A stretch of 64,000 bases of DNA from Brachybacterium squillarum M-6-3 (GTDB lineage Bacteria > Actinomycetota > Actinomycetes > Actinomycetales > Dermabacteraceae): assembly GCF_000225825.1 (NCBI RefSeq), contig NZ_AGBX01000005.1, forward strand, positions 117,053 to 181,052, written 5' to 3'. Below are positions 26,891 to 36,206 of the stretch, piece by piece (position 1 is the stretch's first letter; every line of letters begins with the position of its first letter). The position numbers were made by a program, and so were the translations under genes. The notes under the pieces were generated by a model. That model did no database searches. It saw nothing but the letters and a program-made list of their open reading frames with translations, and was not told where the DNA came from.

Positions 26891-27676
26891 ATGACCCCCA
26901 CCGCACGCCCCGGGCGCGGCGGCGAGGAGCCTGCGGGCCCTCCCGCCGCGCCCGCGGCGCATCCGGAGCAGGGCGACGGGCCCGGAGACCTCCGCGTCCC
27001 CGCCGACGACGAGGACGCGGCGCTGCGCGAGGACCTGGCCCGGCGCACCCGGCGGATCCTCGAGACCCCGCGCCCGGCCCCGGACCCCGAGCGCGCCGCC
27101 CAGGAGAAGGCGGTGCTCCACGAGAGCCGCTACCTGATGCGTCTGCTGGCGGGTCGCCGCCGCTCCGAGGGGGAGCTGCGCACCCGGCTGCGGGAGCGCG
27201 AGGTCCCCGCGGACGTGGCCCATGAGGCGATGGCCCGCCTGCAGCGTGCCGACCTGCTGGACGATGCCGCCTTCGCCGCGGAATGGGTGCGCCAGCGCCG
27301 CGGCCTGCGCGCCCTCTCCGACGAGGCCCTGCGCCGGGAGCTGCGCGGCAAGCAGGTCGATCCCGCCCTCATCGAGCAGGCCCTCGCCCAGCCCCTCCAC
27401 GACACGACCGGCCTCGCCGCGGTGGCAGGCGAGGAGGAGCTCGATGCGGCCGAGCGGGAGGAGGCCGAGGCCGAGCGCTGCCGCGCGCTGGTCCGCTCCC
27501 GGCTGCGCGAGCGCGACCGGGCGGAGCTGCGCGCCGACCGCGACGGCAGTGCCCGCCAGCGCGTCACCCGCCGCCTGGACGCCCTGCTGACCCGTAAGGG
27601 CTACCCCGGCGACCTCGCCGTGCGGGTGATCGCCGCCGAGGTGCGGGCCGCCCGCGAGGAGCCCGCCGCCCGCTGA
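26891..27676 (+). CDS. recX: Regulatory protein RecX
   Basis: Binds RecA filaments and inhibits them. The 261-residue protein has a long acidic and Arg-rich N-terminal extension (1-75) before the three-helix repeat units typical of RecX: SRYLMRLLAGRRRSEGELRTRLRERE, then DDAAFAAEWVRQRRGLRALSDEALRRELRGKQVD, and a C-terminal unit ending VTRRLDALLTRKGYPGDLAVRVI. It is translationally linked to recA. Confidence 0.9.
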   Translation: MTPTARPGRGGEEPAGPPAAPAAHPEQGDGPGDLRVPADDEDAALREDLARRTRRILETPRPAPDPERAAQEKAVLHESRYLMRLLAGRRRSEGELRTRLREREVPADVAHEAMARLQRADLLDDAAFAAEWVRQRRGLRALSDEALRRELRGKQVDPALIEQALAQPLHDTTGLAAVAGEEELDAAEREEAEAERCRALVRSRLRERDRAELRADRDGSARQRVTRRLDALLTRKGYPGDLAVRVIAAEVRAAREEPAAR

Positions 27677-27756
27677 TCCGGCCGCCGACCCCACCCCGGG
27701 CCCTGGCGGCGCGGTCCGACGGGGACGCTTCCGGAGGGGTTCGGCCCCCGGGCGGC

Positions 27757-28617
27757 TCAGTCCTCCGGCACGGCGACGGCGGCGCCCGCCACCCGGCGCT
27801 GCCCGCCGCGGCGCTGCACCCACACCGCGAGCCGCGAGAGCAGCACGTTCAGGGTGATGAACACGGCCGCGCCGACCGTCAGCAGCGGCAACAGGTAGGC
27901 CGCGTTGGTGAGGGCGTCGGCCACGCGGCTGATCGAGCGCAGCAGCTCCGCGTAGCTCACGATGTATCCCAGCGAGGAGTCCTTGATCAGCACCACGCCC
28001 TGCGCGATCAGGGAGGGCAGCATCATCCGCACCGCCTGCGGCAGCTGGACGTCGCGGTAGATCAGGAACGGGCCCATCCCCACGGACTGCGCGGCCTCGG
28101 TCTGGCCGGCGGGCAGGGCCTTGATGCCGGCCCGCAGGATCTCGGCGAACACCGCGCCGTTGTAGACCACCAGGCCGAAGACCACCGCGATCAGCGGGGT
28201 CGAACCCGGCAGCACCAAGATCGCGAAGAACATCATCAGCACCACGGGCAGGCCGCGGAACACCTCGATGACGCCCGTGACCAGCCAGCGCACCGGGGCG
28301 ATGGTCGACGCGCGCAGGGACACCAGCACCACGGCCAGCAGCGCCGCCAGCGGCAGCGCGAACACGGCCGCCAGCAGGGTGTTCCCCAGGCCCCGGAACA
28401 CGGCTGCCCACACGTGATGGGTCTCGTAGCCGGCGAAGTTCGGCGGCACGTCCACCAGCACCAGCCAGCGGTCGTCGAAGACGCCGTTGAGGGAGAGGCG
28501 GTAGCCGATCAGGCCGAGGCCGGCCACCACCAGCACCCCGATCACCACCGAGATGATCCGTTCGCGGCGCTTCTCGTCGGGGCCGGCGACGTCGTACAGC
28601 ACGGGTCCACTGCTCAT
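27757..28617 (-). CDS. gluD: Amino-acid ABC transporter permease (GluD-like)
   Basis: A 286-residue membrane permease of the polar amino acid family (His/Glu/Gln/Arg type). It has a cytosolic start, a first membrane segment (about 22-42) and four or so more, and the EAA-like loop GIKALPAGQTEAAQSVGMGPFLIYRDVQLPQAVR (about 165-198) that docks the ATPase. ATG at 28617 overlaps the gluC stop by 4 bases. Last gene of the minus-strand operon gluABCD; substrate is probably glutamate or a related amino acid, by family. Confidence 0.87.
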   Translation of the reverse strand: MSSGPVLYDVAGPDEKRRERIISVVIGVLVVAGLGLIGYRLSLNGVFDDRWLVLVDVPPNFAGYETHHVWAAVFRGLGNTLLAAVFALPLAALLAVVLVSLRASTIAPVRWLVTGVIEVFRGLPVVLMMFFAILVLPGSTPLIAVVFGLVVYNGAVFAEILRAGIKALPAGQTEAAQSVGMGPFLIYRDVQLPQAVRMMLPSLIAQGVVLIKDSSLGYIVSYAELLRSISRVADALTNAAYLLPLLTVGAAVFITLNVLLSRLAVWVQRRGGQRRVAGAAVAVPED

Positions 28618-29261
28618 CGCGCGAACGCCACCTTCCGTTCGAGGTGCCCGGCCACCTGGCCGAGCGGGATGCAGACGATCAGGTAGCACAGCGCCACCCC
28701 GGCCAGGATGCCCAGCACGTCACCGGAGTAGACGTTGGTCATCCGCCGCGACATCGCGAACAGCTCGAAGACGCTGAAGGCGCCCGCCACCGAGGTGTTC
28801 TTCACCAGCGCGATGAACACGTTGATCAGCGGCGGTATCGCGGTGCGGAAAGCCTGCGGCAGCACCACGATGGTGAGGTTCTGGAAGAAGCTCATGCCCA
28901 GGGAGCGCGCCGCCTCCGCCTGCCCCAGGGAGACCGAGTTGATGCCCGAGCGCACCGCCTCCGCCACGAAGGCCGAGGTGTAGCAGGACAGGGCGATGAT
29001 CGCCGCCACCTTGTAGTCGAAGGTGAAGCCCATCGACGGGGTGACGAAGACGTAGAAGAAGAACACGATCGTCAGCGGGGTGTTGCGGAGGAACTCCGTG
29101 TACACGGTGGCGAGGGTGCGCAGCGGCACGTAGGGCGAGACCCGCATGCCGGCCACGATCGTGCCGACCACGAGGGCGATCAGCCCGGAGATGGCGGCGA
29201 GGGTCAGTGTGGTCGTGAACGCGTCCCACAGCATGTCCCGCTCGGCGAGAAGACTTCCCAT
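28614..29261 (-). CDS. gluC: Amino-acid ABC transporter permease (GluC-like)
   Basis: A 215-residue permease with about five membrane segments. The docking loop reads GINSVSLGQAEAARSLGMSFFQNLTIVVLPQAFR (about 106-139). Forms the membrane pore with GluD. GGAG in CAGGAGTTC precedes the ATG at 29261. A strong stem-loop separates it from the binding-protein gene upstream. Confidence 0.87.
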   Translation of the reverse strand: MGSLLAERDMLWDAFTTTLTLAAISGLIALVVGTIVAGMRVSPYVPLRTLATVYTEFLRNTPLTIVFFFYVFVTPSMGFTFDYKVAAIIALSCYTSAFVAEAVRSGINSVSLGQAEAARSLGMSFFQNLTIVVLPQAFRTAIPPLINVFIALVKNTSVAGAFSVFELFAMSRRMTNVYSGDVLGILAGVALCYLIVCIPLGQVAGHLERKVAFAR

Positions 29262-29277
29262 GCGTGAACTCCTGGGG

Positions 29278-29310
29278 CCCCGCGGGCCGCCGTGTCAGCG
29301 GCCCGCGGGG
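29278..29310 (-). terminator. Stem-loop between gluB and gluC
   Basis: 29278-29290 pairs perfectly over 13 bases with 29298-29310 around a 7-base loop. Placed right after the binding-protein gene, it probably stabilises that message and lets only part of the transcripts run on, so that the binding protein is made in excess over the permeases. Confidence 0.65.
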
Positions 29311-29399
29311 ACGGTGAGGGGAGGGGAGAGAAGAGAGTCGTGCCCGGGGAGTGTGGGCACGGGGGCGGCGGACGGGTCGCCCGTCGCCCCGGGGCGGGA

Positions 29400-30281
29400 T
29401 CAGTAGCGGTCGATCTCCGGGGGCTCCGGGGTCGGCAGCACCACGCCCGCGGTCTCCTCCCAGGCGGCGGCCCAGGTGCCGTCGTCGTAGGCGGCCTGCA
29501 GGGTGTCGTTGATGAAGGTGCGGAACTCGTCGTCGCCGAGGGCCAGGCCGATGCCGTAGGGCTCCTCGGTGAAGGTCTCCCCGTCGTTCACCAGCTTCAG
29601 GTTCTCCTCGTCGGCGGCGACGAAGCCCGCCAGGATCACGTTGTCCGTGGTGACGGCGTCGACCTGGCCATTGGTGAGGGCGGTGACGCAGTTGGAGTAG
29701 GTGTCGAAGGTCTGCAGCTCCGCCTCGGGGTGGTTGTCGAGCATGTACTGCGCAGGGGTGGAGCCCTCGACGGAGGCGACGGTCTTGCCGTCCAGGGAGT
29801 CCTCCCCGGTGATGTCCTCGTTGTCGGCGGCCACCATCAGCGCCTGACCGGCGACGTAGTACGGCCCGGCGAAGTCGACGACCTCCTTGCGCTCGTCGTT
29901 GATGGTGTAGGTCGCCACGACGATGTCGACGTTGCCGTTCTCGATGAAGGGCTCGCGATTGGCGGAGACGGTCTCCACCCACTCGATGTCGTCGGCCGCG
30001 ATGCCGAGCGCGCCGGCGATGATCTTGCCGATCTCCACGTCGAAGCCCGCGGGGTCACCGTCGGGGCCGGCCTGGCCGAACAGCGGCTGGTCGAACTTGG
30101 TGCCGATGGTGATGCTGCCGGCCTCGGCGAGGGCGGCCATGGTCGAGCCCTCGGGGAACTCGGAGGCGTCGACCTCCGCGACCTCGGGTTCCTCGCTGTC
30201 CCCACCGCCGCAGGCGGCGAGGGCGAGGGTGGCGGCGGCGCCGGCGGTGCCGGTGAGGAAGAGACGACGGCTGGTGCTCAT
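29400..30281 (-). CDS. gluB: Glutamate-type ABC transporter substrate-binding lipoprotein
   Basis: Extracellular solute-binding protein of family 3. The 293-residue precursor begins MSTSRRLFLTG, with a twin-arginine type signal, and the lipobox LAAC gives a lipidated Cys near residue 24. Family-3 signatures follow: GTKFDQPLFG, GFDVEIGKIIAGALG and VDIVVATYTINDERKEVVDFAGPYY. ATG at 30281 chosen over 30299 because AGGAG stands 6 bases before it. Captures polar amino acids for GluACD. Confidence 0.9.
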   Translation of the reverse strand: MSTSRRLFLTGTAGAAATLALAACGGGDSEEPEVAEVDASEFPEGSTMAALAEAGSITIGTKFDQPLFGQAGPDGDPAGFDVEIGKIIAGALGIAADDIEWVETVSANREPFIENGNVDIVVATYTINDERKEVVDFAGPYYVAGQALMVAADNEDITGEDSLDGKTVASVEGSTPAQYMLDNHPEAELQTFDTYSNCVTALTNGQVDAVTTDNVILAGFVAADEENLKLVNDGETFTEEPYGIGLALGDDEFRTFINDTLQAAYDDGTWAAAWEETAGVVLPTPEPPEIDRY

Positions 30282-30336
30282 GGGGTGCTCCTGGGTCAAT
30301 CGTGGGACATCGGGGAAGGGAAGTGTCGGGTCGGGG

Positions 30337-31119
30337 TCAGTGGGCGAGGATCTTGGAGAGGAAGTCCTGGGCGCGCTCGGTCTCGGGGGCGGAGAAGAAC
30401 TCCTCGGGCGTGCGGACCTCGAGGATGCGTCCCGCGTCCATGAACACGACCCGGTCGGCGGTGCGGCGCGCGAAGCCCATCTCGTGGGTCACCACGATCA
30501 TGGTCATGCCCTCCTGGGCGAGCCCCGTCATCACCTCGATGACCTCGTTGATCATCTCGGGGTCCAGGGCGGAGGTGGGCTCGTCGAAGAGCATCACCTT
30601 GGGGCGCATGGCCAGGGAGCGGGCGATGGCGACGCGCTGCTGCTGGCCGCCGGAGAGCTGCGCGGGCAGCTTGTGGGCCTGATTGGCCACGCCCACACGT
30701 TCCAGCAGCGCCGTCGCGCGGGCCTCGGCGTCCTTCTTGGACTCCTTCTTCACCTTGATCGGGGCGACGGTGACGTTCTCCAGCACCGTCTTGTGCGCGA
30801 ACAGGTTGAAGGACTGGAAGACCATGCCGACCTCGGCGCGCAGCCGGGCCAGGCCCGGACCGGAGGTGGGCAGCACCTCGCCGTCGATGCGGATCTCGCC
30901 CTCGTCGATGGTCTCCAGGCGGTTGATGGTGCGGCAGAGGGTGGACTTGCCCGAGCCCGAGGGGCCGAGCACCACCACCACCTCGCCGGGGCTCACGTCG
31001 AGCTCGATGTCCTGCAGCACGTGCAGATCGCCGAAGTGCTTCTGGACCCCGCGCAGGGAGACGAGCGGGGGCGCGGTCGCGCCGCCCGCCGCCGCGGGAC
31101 CCGATGTGGTCTGCGTCAT
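30337..31119 (-). CDS. gluA: Amino-acid ABC transporter ATP-binding protein (GluA-like)
   Basis: A 260-residue ABC ATPase of the polar amino acid family: Walker [10 protein letters not shown] (52-60), Q-loop FQSFNLF, signature LSGGQQQR, Walker [15 protein letters not shown], and switch His in [10 protein letters not shown]. First gene of the operon. The ATG at 31119 is 7 bases after a TAAGGT -10 on this strand, so the message is probably leaderless. The much longer minus frame upstream overlaps miaB and is a shadow. Confidence 0.93.
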   Translation of the reverse strand: MTQTTSGPAAAGGATAPPLVSLRGVQKHFGDLHVLQDIELDVSPGEVVVVLGPSGSGKSTLCRTINRLETIDEGEIRIDGEVLPTSGPGLARLRAEVGMVFQSFNLFAHKTVLENVTVAPIKVKKESKKDAEARATALLERVGVANQAHKLPAQLSGGQQQRVAIARSLAMRPKVMLFDEPTSALDPEMINEVIEVMTGLAQEGMTMIVVTHEMGFARRTADRVVFMDAGRILEVRTPEEFFSAPETERAQDFLSKILAH

Positions 31120-31126
31120 GGAGTGG

Positions 31127-31132
31127 ACCTTA
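31127..31132 (-). promoter_or_regulatory. -10 element of the gluABCD operon
   Basis: TAAGGT on the minus strand, 7 bases before the gluA ATG; a leaderless arrangement. Confidence 0.5.
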
Positions 31133-31245
31133 GGGCAGGAGACCCGGGCGGGTGGAGACGGCGGGACACCGACACCGCATCGTGACCTCCGCGTGACCTT
31201 CGCCGGGAGCGTCCGTCCTGCCCCGGGCGCCGGGTTCGCGCGCCG

Positions 31246-31251
31246 TACCCT
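31246..31251 (+). promoter_or_regulatory. -10 element of miaB
   Basis: TACCCT lies 9 bases before the miaB ATG. A GGAGGGA stands directly before the start but is too close for normal use, so the message is nearly leaderless. Confidence 0.45.
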
Positions 31252-31260
31252 GGAGGGACC

Positions 31261-32853
31261 ATGAGCATCACGCTGGATCCCTCCGCCCCCGCCGAGACCG
31301 CGGACTCCCCGCGCGGCACCTACCAGGTGCGCACCTTCGGCTGCCAGATGAACGTGCACGACTCCGAGCGCCTCACCGGCCTGCTCGAGGAGGCCGGCTA
31401 CGTCGCGGCGCCCGCCGGGGCCGACGCCAGGGCCGGGGAGGTCGACGTCGTCGTCTTCAACACCTGTGCGGTGCGGGAGAACGCCGACAAGAAGCTCTAC
31501 GGGACGCTCGGCTCCCTGCGCCCCGCGAAGGACGCGAACCCGGGGATGCAGATCGCCGTGGGCGGCTGCCTGGCTCAGAAGGACCGGGCCGCGATCACCG
31601 AGCGCGCCCCCTGGGTGGACGTCGTCTTCGGCACCCACAACATCGGCTCCCTGCCGGTGCTGCTGGACCGCTCCCGGCACAACGCCGCCGCCGAGGTGGA
31701 GATCCTCGAGTCCCTCGAGGTGTTCCCCTCCACCCTGCCCACCCGCCGCGAGTCCGCCTACGCCGCCTGGGTGTCGATCTCGGTGGGCTGCAACAACACC
31801 TGCACCTTCTGCATCGTGCCCTCCCTGCGCGGCAAGGAGCGCGACCGCCGCCCCGGCGACGTGCTCGCCGAGGTGCGCCAGGCCGTCGCCGAGGGCGCCA
31901 TCGAGGTGACCCTGCTGGGGCAGAACGTGAACTCCTACGGTGTCGAGTTCGGCGACCGCGGCGCCTTCGCGAAGCTGCTGCGGGCCTGCGGACAGATCGA
32001 GGGCCTGGAGCGGATCCGCTTCACCTCCCCGCATCCCGCGATGTTCACCGACGACGTGATCGAGGCGATGGCCGAGACCCCCGCCGTGATGCCGCAGCTG
32101 CACATGCCCCTGCAGTCCGGCTCCGACGACGTGCTGCGCCGGATGAAGCGCTCCTACCGCGGGAAGAAGTTCCTCGGGATCCTCGAGAAGGTCCGCGAGC
32201 GGATCCCCGAGGCCGCGATCACCACCGACATCATCGTCGGCTTCCCGGGCGAGACCGAGGAGGACTTCCAGCGCACCCTGGAGGTCGTCGAGGTCTCCCG
32301 CTTCTCCAGCGCCTTCACCTTCCAGTACTCGATCCGTCCCGGCACCCCCGCCGCCGAGATGGAGGCTCAGGTGCCCAAGGAGGTCGTCCAGGAGCGCTAC
32401 GAGCGGCTGGTCGCCCTGCAGGACCGCATCACCCACGAGGAGAACCGGCGCCTCGAGGGCACCACCGTCGAGGTGCTGATCGCGGAGGGCGAGGGTGACC
32501 GGGACCGCGAGACCCACCGCCTCTCGGGTCGTGCCCGCGACCACCGCCTGGTGCACCTGGCCCTGCCCGCGGACCTCCCCGACGCCGAGCGCCCCCGCCC
32601 CGGCGACCTGGTCACCGCGACCGTCACCCGCGCCGCCCCGTACTACCTGATCGCCGACAGCGCCCTCGCGGCCCCGCGGGAGCAGCTGAGCCCGGCCCAG
32701 TTCTCCCTGCGTCGCACCCGCTCCGGGGACGCCTGGGAGGCCGGGGGGACCGGGCTGGAGGAGGGATCCGCCTGCGGCACCGGCTGCGGGAAGGGGGAGG
32801 CGGCCCCCGCCGGCCCGGTCACCCTGGGCATCCCCACCCTGCGCCGCCCCTGA
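31261..32853 (+). CDS. miaB: tRNA-2-methylthio-N6-dimethylallyladenosine synthase
   Basis: Radical-SAM methylthiotransferase that modifies A37 of tRNAs reading U-starting codons, acting after MiaA (also encoded here). The 530-residue product has the N-terminal cluster domain (first Cys C28 in FGCQMN, then [10 protein letters not shown] and GGCLAQ), the radical-SAM motif CNNTCTFC (about 177-184), and a TRAM domain near 400-460. The C-terminal 65 residues form an extra tail with a CGTGC pair and ending [10 protein letters not shown]. Some actinobacterial MiaB have such tails; the role is unknown. Confidence 0.95.
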   Translation: MSITLDPSAPAETADSPRGTYQVRTFGCQMNVHDSERLTGLLEEAGYVAAPAGADARAGEVDVVVFNTCAVRENADKKLYGTLGSLRPAKDANPGMQIAVGGCLAQKDRAAITERAPWVDVVFGTHNIGSLPVLLDRSRHNAAAEVEILESLEVFPSTLPTRRESAYAAWVSISVGCNNTCTFCIVPSLRGKERDRRPGDVLAEVRQAVAEGAIEVTLLGQNVNSYGVEFGDRGAFAKLLRACGQIEGLERIRFTSPHPAMFTDDVIEAMAETPAVMPQLHMPLQSGSDDVLRRMKRSYRGKKFLGILEKVRERIPEAAITTDIIVGFPGETEEDFQRTLEVVEVSRFSSAFTFQYSIRPGTPAAEMEAQVPKEVVQERYERLVALQDRITHEENRRLEGTTVEVLIAEGEGDRDRETHRLSGRARDHRLVHLALPADLPDAERPRPGDLVTATVTRAAPYYLIADSALAAPREQLSPAQFSLRRTRSGDAWEAGGTGLEEGSACGTGCGKGEAAPAGPVTLGIPTLRRP

Positions 32854-32868
32854 TCCCCTCCCGACATC

Positions 32869-32902
32869 AGGACGGCCCCACCCGAGCGGGTGGGGCCGTC
32901 CT
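32869..32902. terminator. Bidirectional terminator between miaB and the YbjN-like gene
   Basis: A perfect 15-pair stem (32869-32883 with 32888-32902) around GAGC, placed between two genes that converge. Confidence 0.8.
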
Positions 32903-32923
32903 CGCGGCGCGGGGGAGGGGCGC

Positions 32924-33409
32924 TCAGGTGTCGAGCTCCTCGAGCTCCGCGCCCAGCCGCTCCTCGAGGCTGTGGAAGAAGGCGATCACGGTGCTGAGGC
33001 CGCAGGTGATCGCGCTGTCGAGCTGGGAGTCCAGGGCGCCGGCGCGGAAGTCCGCGGCCAGCTCGCCGTACACGCCCAGCAGGCCCTCGGACTCGCGGCG
33101 CACGTAGACCTTCGGCCAGATCCGGTTCATGTTCCACTCGTTGCAGAGCTTGACCATCTGCACCTTGCGGGAGACGTCCACGCAGTGGTTCCAGCGGCCG
33201 CGGGTCTGCAGGATGCCGTGGTCCTCGCCGCTCAGCATGAACTGGAAGCGGTAGTCGTCGAAGCGGGCCCGCAGGATCTCGGGATGCGCCTCGTCCTCGA
33301 CGAAGGCGTAGCCGTGACGGCTCAGGCACTCCTGCACCCGGGCCAGCGACAGCGGGGCGAGGGTTTCGGCGGAGTCCGACAGCAGCGGGGACTCGTTCGC
33401 GGTTCTCAC
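32924..33409 (-). CDS. YbjN domain-containing protein
   Basis: A 161-residue soluble protein of the YbjN (type III secretion chaperone-like fold) family: [19 protein letters not shown] at the start, then [36 protein letters not shown] in the middle, and a helical C-terminus. The family occurs widely in actinobacteria next to other housekeeping genes; its biochemical role is unknown. GTG start at 33409 with CGAGG upstream. Confidence 0.75.
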   Translation of the reverse strand: MRTANESPLLSDSAETLAPLSLARVQECLSRHGYAFVEDEAHPEILRARFDDYRFQFMLSGEDHGILQTRGRWNHCVDVSRKVQMVKLCNEWNMNRIWPKVYVRRESEGLLGVYGELAADFRAGALDSQLDSAITCGLSTVIAFFHSLEERLGAELEELDT

Positions 33410-33564
33410 GGGCGACCTCGGGACGGATCGGGGACCAGGACGGCGGGTCCGGGACGGACCGTTCGCCAGCGTACTCCCCGTGCCTGCGAGAGGGCAGGTG
33501 CCCGGGCGTGATCCCCGCGACCCCGCGACCCCGCGTCGGCTCGGAGCGCAGGCGGCGGGGTGGA

Positions 33565-33570
33565 TACGGT
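33565..33570 (+). promoter_or_regulatory. -10 element, probable leaderless start of miaA
   Basis: TACGGT ends 6 bases before the miaA ATG at 33577; no Shine-Dalgarno sequence. This supports the short start over the in-frame start at 33508. Confidence 0.55.
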
Positions 33571-33576
33571 GGCCGT

Positions 33577-34560
33577 ATGGACCCCGCCGCGTCCCCCGCG
33601 CCCACGGCCCCCGCGAGCCCGCCGGACGCCCCCCGGTGCCCCGCGCTGCTGGCGGTCGTCGGCGCCACCGCCACCGGGAAGTCCGCCCTCGCGATCGACC
33701 TGGCCCGCGCGCTGGACGGCGAGGTCATCAACGCCGATGCCCTGCAGCTCTACCGCGGTATGGACATCGGCACCGCCAAGGTGACGCCCGCCGAGCGCGC
33801 CGAGGTGCCCCACCACCTGCTGGACGTGCTCGACATCCGCGAGGAGGCCAGCGTCTCCGCCTACCAGCAGGCCGCCCGCGAGACGGCCGCCGGGATCCGG
33901 GGGCGGGGCCGGGTGCCGATCCTGGTCGGCGGCTCCGGCCTCTACGTCCGCGCCGCGATCGACGACATCGCCTTCCCGCCCACCGACCCCGCCGTGCGGG
34001 CGCGCCTGGAGGCCCGTGCCGAGGCCGAGGGTGACGCCGCCCTGCACGCCGAGCTGGCCGCGCGGGACCCCGAGGCGGCCGCCGGCATCGGCCCCGGCGA
34101 CCGTCGCCGCATCGTCCGCGCCCTCGAGGTCGGCGAGCTCACCGGCCAGCCCTTCGCCGCCTTCCTGCCGCGGCCCGTGCTGTGGGAGCCGGACACCGTG
34201 CAGCTCGGACTGCGCCTGCCCCGCGCCGACCTCCACGCCCGCATCGCCCGCCGGGTCGAGAACATGGTGGCGGACGGCCTGCTGGAGGAGGTGCGGGCAC
34301 TGCGCGAGCAGGGTCTGGCGGACTCCCCGACGGCCCGCCGCGCCATCGGCTACGAGCAGGCGCTGGCCGTGCTGGAGGGCCGCATGGGCTGCGCGGAGGC
34401 GATCGAGGCCACCGTGGTCGGCACCCGCCGCCTGGTCCGCAAGCAGGACACCTGGTTCCACCGCGACGACCGCGTGCGCTGGATCGACGGCCCCACCGAC
34501 CCGACCGCCGCCGGGGCACGTGAGGGACTCCTCGGCGCCGCGCTCGCCGCGCTGGCCTAG
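33577..34560 (+). CDS. miaA: tRNA dimethylallyltransferase
   Basis: Transfers the dimethylallyl group from DMAPP to A37 of tRNAs that read UNN codons; the product is then thiomethylated by MiaB. The 327-residue protein has the P-loop GATATGKS (29-36), the DALQLYRGMDIGTAK substrate motif (near 55-69), GGSGLYVRA and the YEQALAVLEG region. Start at 33577 follows the -10 spacing and family homology. The stop TAG at 34558-34560 is shared with the dapF -10 element. Confidence 0.95.
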   Translation: MDPAASPAPTAPASPPDAPRCPALLAVVGATATGKSALAIDLARALDGEVINADALQLYRGMDIGTAKVTPAERAEVPHHLLDVLDIREEASVSAYQQAARETAAGIRGRGRVPILVGGSGLYVRAAIDDIAFPPTDPAVRARLEARAEAEGDAALHAELAARDPEAAAGIGPGDRRRIVRALEVGELTGQPFAAFLPRPVLWEPDTVQLGLRLPRADLHARIARRVENMVADGLLEEVRALREQGLADSPTARRAIGYEQALAVLEGRMGCAEAIEATVVGTRRLVRKQDTWFHRDDRVRWIDGPTDPTAAGAREGLLGAALAALA

Positions 34561-34563
34561 GCT
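34558..34563 (+). promoter_or_regulatory. -10 element of dapF overlapping the miaA stop codon
   Basis: TAGGCT: its first three bases are the miaA stop codon. It ends 6 bases before the dapF ATG, so dapF probably has its own leaderless transcript besides read-through. Confidence 0.5.
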
Positions 34564-34569
34564 CGCTCC

Positions 34570-35421
34570 ATGACCTCCGCGCTGCGCTTCACCAAGGGCC
34601 ACGGCACCCGCAACGACTTCGTCGTGCTCGACGACCCCGCGGGTGAGCTCGCGCTCGACGCCGCGACCGTCGCCGCGCTCGCCGACCGCCGTGGCGGCAT
34701 CGGCGCCGACGGCGTGATCCGCGCCGTGCGCACCCGAGACGCCGGCATCGAGGCCCCGGCCGATGCCCCCGAGTGGTTCATGGACTACCACAACGGTGAC
34801 GGCTCGATCGCCGAGATGTGCGGCAACGGGGTGCGGGTGCTCGCCGCCCACCTGCGCCGCGCCGGGCACGTGGGCGAGGGCCCCTTCGCCGTCTGGACCC
34901 GCGCCGGGGTGCGCGGCGTGGAGGTGCTCGCCGAGCCCGCCCCCGGTGAGCCCGCCGTGTACACGGTGCGCGTGGGCATGGGACAGGCCGGCTACGCCGA
35001 GATCGGCCGCACCGTCGCCGTCCACGGCCTCGAGCTGCCCGTCGCCGACGTCGACATGGGCAATCCCCACGCCGTCGCCTTCCTCCCCGCGGGCACCGCC
35101 CTGGAGGAGCTCGACCTCACCGTGCGCCCCGCCCTGGACCCCGAGCCGGCCGCGGGCGCCAACATCGAGCTGGTCGCCGAGCGGGGACGGCGCCACGTGG
35201 CGATGCGGGTGCACGAGCGCGGGGTGGGGGAGACCCAGTCCTGCGGCACCGGCGTCGCCGCCGTCGCGGTGGCCGCCGCCCGTCGCGCCGGCGACACCAG
35301 CGGGGAGCCCTGGCGCGTGGACGTGCCCGGCGGCACCCTCGAGGTCGCCTGGCGCGAGGACGGCGAAGTCACCCTCACCGGCCCGGCCGAGCTGGTGGCC
35401 GACGGGGAACTGCTGGCCTGA
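34570..35421 (+). CDS. dapF: Diaminopimelate epimerase
   Basis: Converts LL-diaminopimelate to the meso form for peptidoglycan and lysine, by a two-base mechanism. Both catalytic cysteines are present: C84 in EMCGNGVRV and C225 in ETQSCGTGV. The 283-residue length and the motifs FTKGHGTRNDF and DMGNPHAVAF are typical. The miaB-miaA-dapF order is conserved in actinobacteria. Confidence 0.95.
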   Translation: MTSALRFTKGHGTRNDFVVLDDPAGELALDAATVAALADRRGGIGADGVIRAVRTRDAGIEAPADAPEWFMDYHNGDGSIAEMCGNGVRVLAAHLRRAGHVGEGPFAVWTRAGVRGVEVLAEPAPGEPAVYTVRVGMGQAGYAEIGRTVAVHGLELPVADVDMGNPHAVAFLPAGTALEELDLTVRPALDPEPAAGANIELVAERGRRHVAMRVHERGVGETQSCGTGVAAVAVAAARRAGDTSGEPWRVDVPGGTLEVAWREDGEVTLTGPAELVADGELLA

Positions 35422-35451
35422 GCCGCGACGGGTGACGTCGGCCCCCGGTCG

Positions 35452-36066
35452 TTACCGCTCCGGGCCGACCTCCAGGATCCGGAAGCCCTTGGCGCTGGCC
35501 ACCTTCGTGACCGTCCGCCGCGGCAGGTCCGCGTCCAGCCGACGGGCCAGCGGGTCCGCCCCCAGGTTCTTGCCCACCACCATCGCGGCGGTTCCCTCCG
35601 GCCGCAGCCGGGCGATCCACTCCCGCAGCAGCGCGTCCAGTGCCTCGCGGCCGATGCGGATCGGCGGGTTCGACCAGAGGACGTCGACGCGCAGCTCCGC
35701 CGGCACCTCCTCCGGGGCGGCCACGTGCACCCGCTCCAGGCCCAGCGCGGCCGCGTTCTCCCGGGTCAGGTCCCGCGCCCGCTCGCTCACGTCCACCGCC
35801 CACACCTCGGCGTCCGGGTGCAGCAGCGCGGCAGTCAGCGCGATCGGCCCCCAGCCGCAGCCCAGGTCCAGCAGTCGCGCGCCCGGCGGCACCGGCGCGA
35901 CCTCGTCCAGCCGGTCCAGCAGCACCGCCGTCGCCTTGTCCAGGCCGCGCCCGGAGAACACGGAGGAGCTGGAGACGAGCTGACGCTCCGCGCCGGCCAG
36001 GCGCACCCGCAGCGGGAAGCGCACGTCCGCGGTGTCGGGGGAGGGGGTGAAGTAGTGCTGGTCCAC
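35452..36066 (-). CDS. Class I SAM methyltransferase, RsmC/RlmG-like small form
   Basis: A 204-residue methyltransferase of the MTS (small) family. It has DLGCGWGPIAL at 67-77, VDVSERA for the ribose-binding acid, and the catalytic SNPP loop at 132-135 (WSNPPIRIG). SNPP/NPP-type enzymes methylate exocyclic amines of guanine or adenine, often in rRNA; RsmC-like activity on 16S rRNA is the best guess. The N-terminal pseudo-domain of full RsmC is missing. GTG start at 36066, with TATCCT six bases before it. Confidence 0.82.
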   Translation of the reverse strand: MDQHYFTPSPDTADVRFPLRVRLAGAERQLVSSSSVFSGRGLDKATAVLLDRLDEVAPVPPGARLLDLGCGWGPIALTAALLHPDAEVWAVDVSERARDLTRENAAALGLERVHVAAPEEVPAELRVDVLWSNPPIRIGREALDALLREWIARLRPEGTAAMVVGKNLGADPLARRLDADLPRRTVTKVASAKGFRILEVGPER

Positions 36067-36072
36067 CCGCCC

Positions 36073-36078
36073 AGGATA
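36073..36078 (-). promoter_or_regulatory. -10 element, probable leaderless start of the methyltransferase
   Basis: TATCCT on the minus strand, exactly 6 bases before the GTG start at 36066; no ribosome site. Confidence 0.55.
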
Positions 36079-36206
36079 GGGAGCCGTTCGCCCCCGCGCC
36101 GACCGGACGGAGGTCGGGGATGCGCCCAGGGAGAAATCCCTCGACCCCTCCGCGGCGCCGTGGGATTCTGGACCTCCGACACCCCGACGTGAGGAGAACC
36201 CTGCTC

